From Candidatus Susulua stagnicola (GTDB taxonomy: Bacteria > Omnitrophota > Gorgyraeia > Duberdicusellales > 4484-171), in NCBI GenBank assembly GCA_030765735.1, contig JAVCBZ010000103.1, forward strand, positions 1-7,525: 7,525 nt of DNA, written 5' to 3'. Below are positions 7,113 to 7,525 of the stretch, piece after piece (position 1 is the first letter of the stretch; every line of letters begins with the position of its first letter). The notes beneath the pieces were generated by a model. The model was given only the letters and a program-made list of their open reading frames with translations. It did no database searches and was not told the origin of the DNA. The position numbers and the translations under genes were made by a program.

Positions 7113-7117
7113 TGAGG
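7113..7117 (+). promoter_or_regulatory. Ribosome binding site of purC
   Basis: TGAGG lies seven bases before the ATG at 7125 and is the only Shine-Dalgarno-like site between the repeat and purC. It supports this start, which also gives the normal short N-terminus before the GKVRDVYD motif. Only about 20 bases separate the repeat from the start codon. Any purC promoter must therefore overlap the repeat or lie inside pckG, or purC is read from the upstream transcript. Confidence 0.55.
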
Positions 7118-7124
7118 TTTTGTC

Positions 7125-7525
7125 ATGATTAATGATTTAGAATTAAAATTATTTAAAAAAGGAAAAGTAAGAGATGTATACGACTTAGGTCAACAATTGT
7201 TAATGGTTGCTACTGATAGGATATCTTGTTTTGATTTTGTTTTACCTACACTGATCCCTGATAAAGGAAAAATTTTAACTCAAGTTTCTTCGTTTTGGTT
7301 TTCATACTTAAAAGATACAGTAGAGAACCATCTTATATCAACAAGCGTAGAAGATTTGCCAATTTCTGATCCAGATAAAGAGAAATTAAAAGGGCGAGCA
7401 ATGATTACTAAGAAATGTGAAGTTATACCTTTTGAGTGTGTAGTTAGAGGATACCTTTCTGGTTCGGGGTGGAAAGAATATAAAGCTAAACAAAGTGTTT
7501 GTGGTATAGAATTACCAGTTGGGTT
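7125..7525 (+). CDS. purC: SAICAR synthetase (phosphoribosylaminoimidazole-succinocarboxamide synthase), 3' end outside window
   Basis: The first 133 codons of purC are present and the frame is open to the window end. The enzyme joins aspartate to CAIR using ATP in de novo purine synthesis, in the cytoplasm. Signature stretches are GKVRDVYD (residues 13-20, ATP-binding strand), ATDRISCFD (29-37; the usual form is RISAFD, so Cys replaces Ala), IPDKGKILTQ (44-53), and a later ECVVRGYLSGSGWKEY block typical of the longer PurC form of about 290-300 residues. Roughly the first 45% is therefore visible. It lies 56 bases downstream of pckG on the same strand, separated by the GC-rich repeat. There is no metabolic reason to link it to the sugar genes; co-transcription is possible but unproven. 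Confidence 0.95.
   Translation, partial: MINDLELKLFKKGKVRDVYDLGQQLLMVATDRISCFDFVLPTLIPDKGKILTQVSSFWFSYLKDTVENHLISTSVEDLPISDPDKEKLKGRAMITKKCEVIPFECVVRGYLSGSGWKEYKAKQSVCGIELPVG

Noticed and set aside
7045..7124. GC-rich repeat as an intrinsic terminator for pckG
   Set aside because: The stem is strong, but the following bases (GTTATCTTATGAGG) contain no T-run, and the left arm lies in the coding sequence. A rho-type or stability effect remains possible but is not shown.

Overview
The window is a strongly AT-rich stretch of bacterial DNA, densely coding and entirely on the + strand. Five genes are visible. Two are cut by the window edges: a glycoside hydrolase family 65 (GH65) gene at the left and purC at the right. 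The gene style, the mix of families, and a GC-rich palindromic repeat of a kind I recall from uncultured candidate phyla (Omnitrophota-like or similar lineages) suggest a metagenome-derived bacterium. That placement is an inference of low to moderate confidence; nothing here fixes the phylum.

Layout. Bases 1-1554 hold the 3' part of a GH65 gene of the subfamily seen in HAD/GH65 fusion proteins of actinobacteria. An 87-base gap follows, containing an extended -10 promoter candidate. Bases 1642-3978 encode a complete GH65 disaccharide-phosphorylase-type enzyme. Its stop codon overlaps the start of a GT4 glycosyltransferase (3978-5162). Thirteen bases later comes a GTP-type phosphoenolpyruvate carboxykinase, pckG (5176-7068). 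The last codons and stop of pckG lie inside a GC-rich nested inverted repeat (about 7041-7104). The first 133 codons of purC (SAICAR synthetase) start at 7125.

How the genes may work together. GH65 phosphorylases interconvert alpha-glucosides with beta-glucose 1-phosphate and a sugar. GT4 enzymes use activated sugars to make glycosides. PEPCK links oxaloacetate to PEP at the entry to gluconeogenesis. The overlap and short gaps indicate that GH65, GT4 and pckG are co-transcribed, which fits a central-carbon or storage-sugar module. The actual disaccharide and the GT4 product cannot be read from sequence. purC is housekeeping and probably lies next to this module by chance or read-through.

The most unusual signal is the repeat at the pckG/purC junction. 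It is two homologous hairpin modules, one nested inside the other. Compensatory base changes preserve both stems, and the element supplies the C-terminus of PEPCK. I see no defence system, mobile element, CRISPR array or RNA gene.
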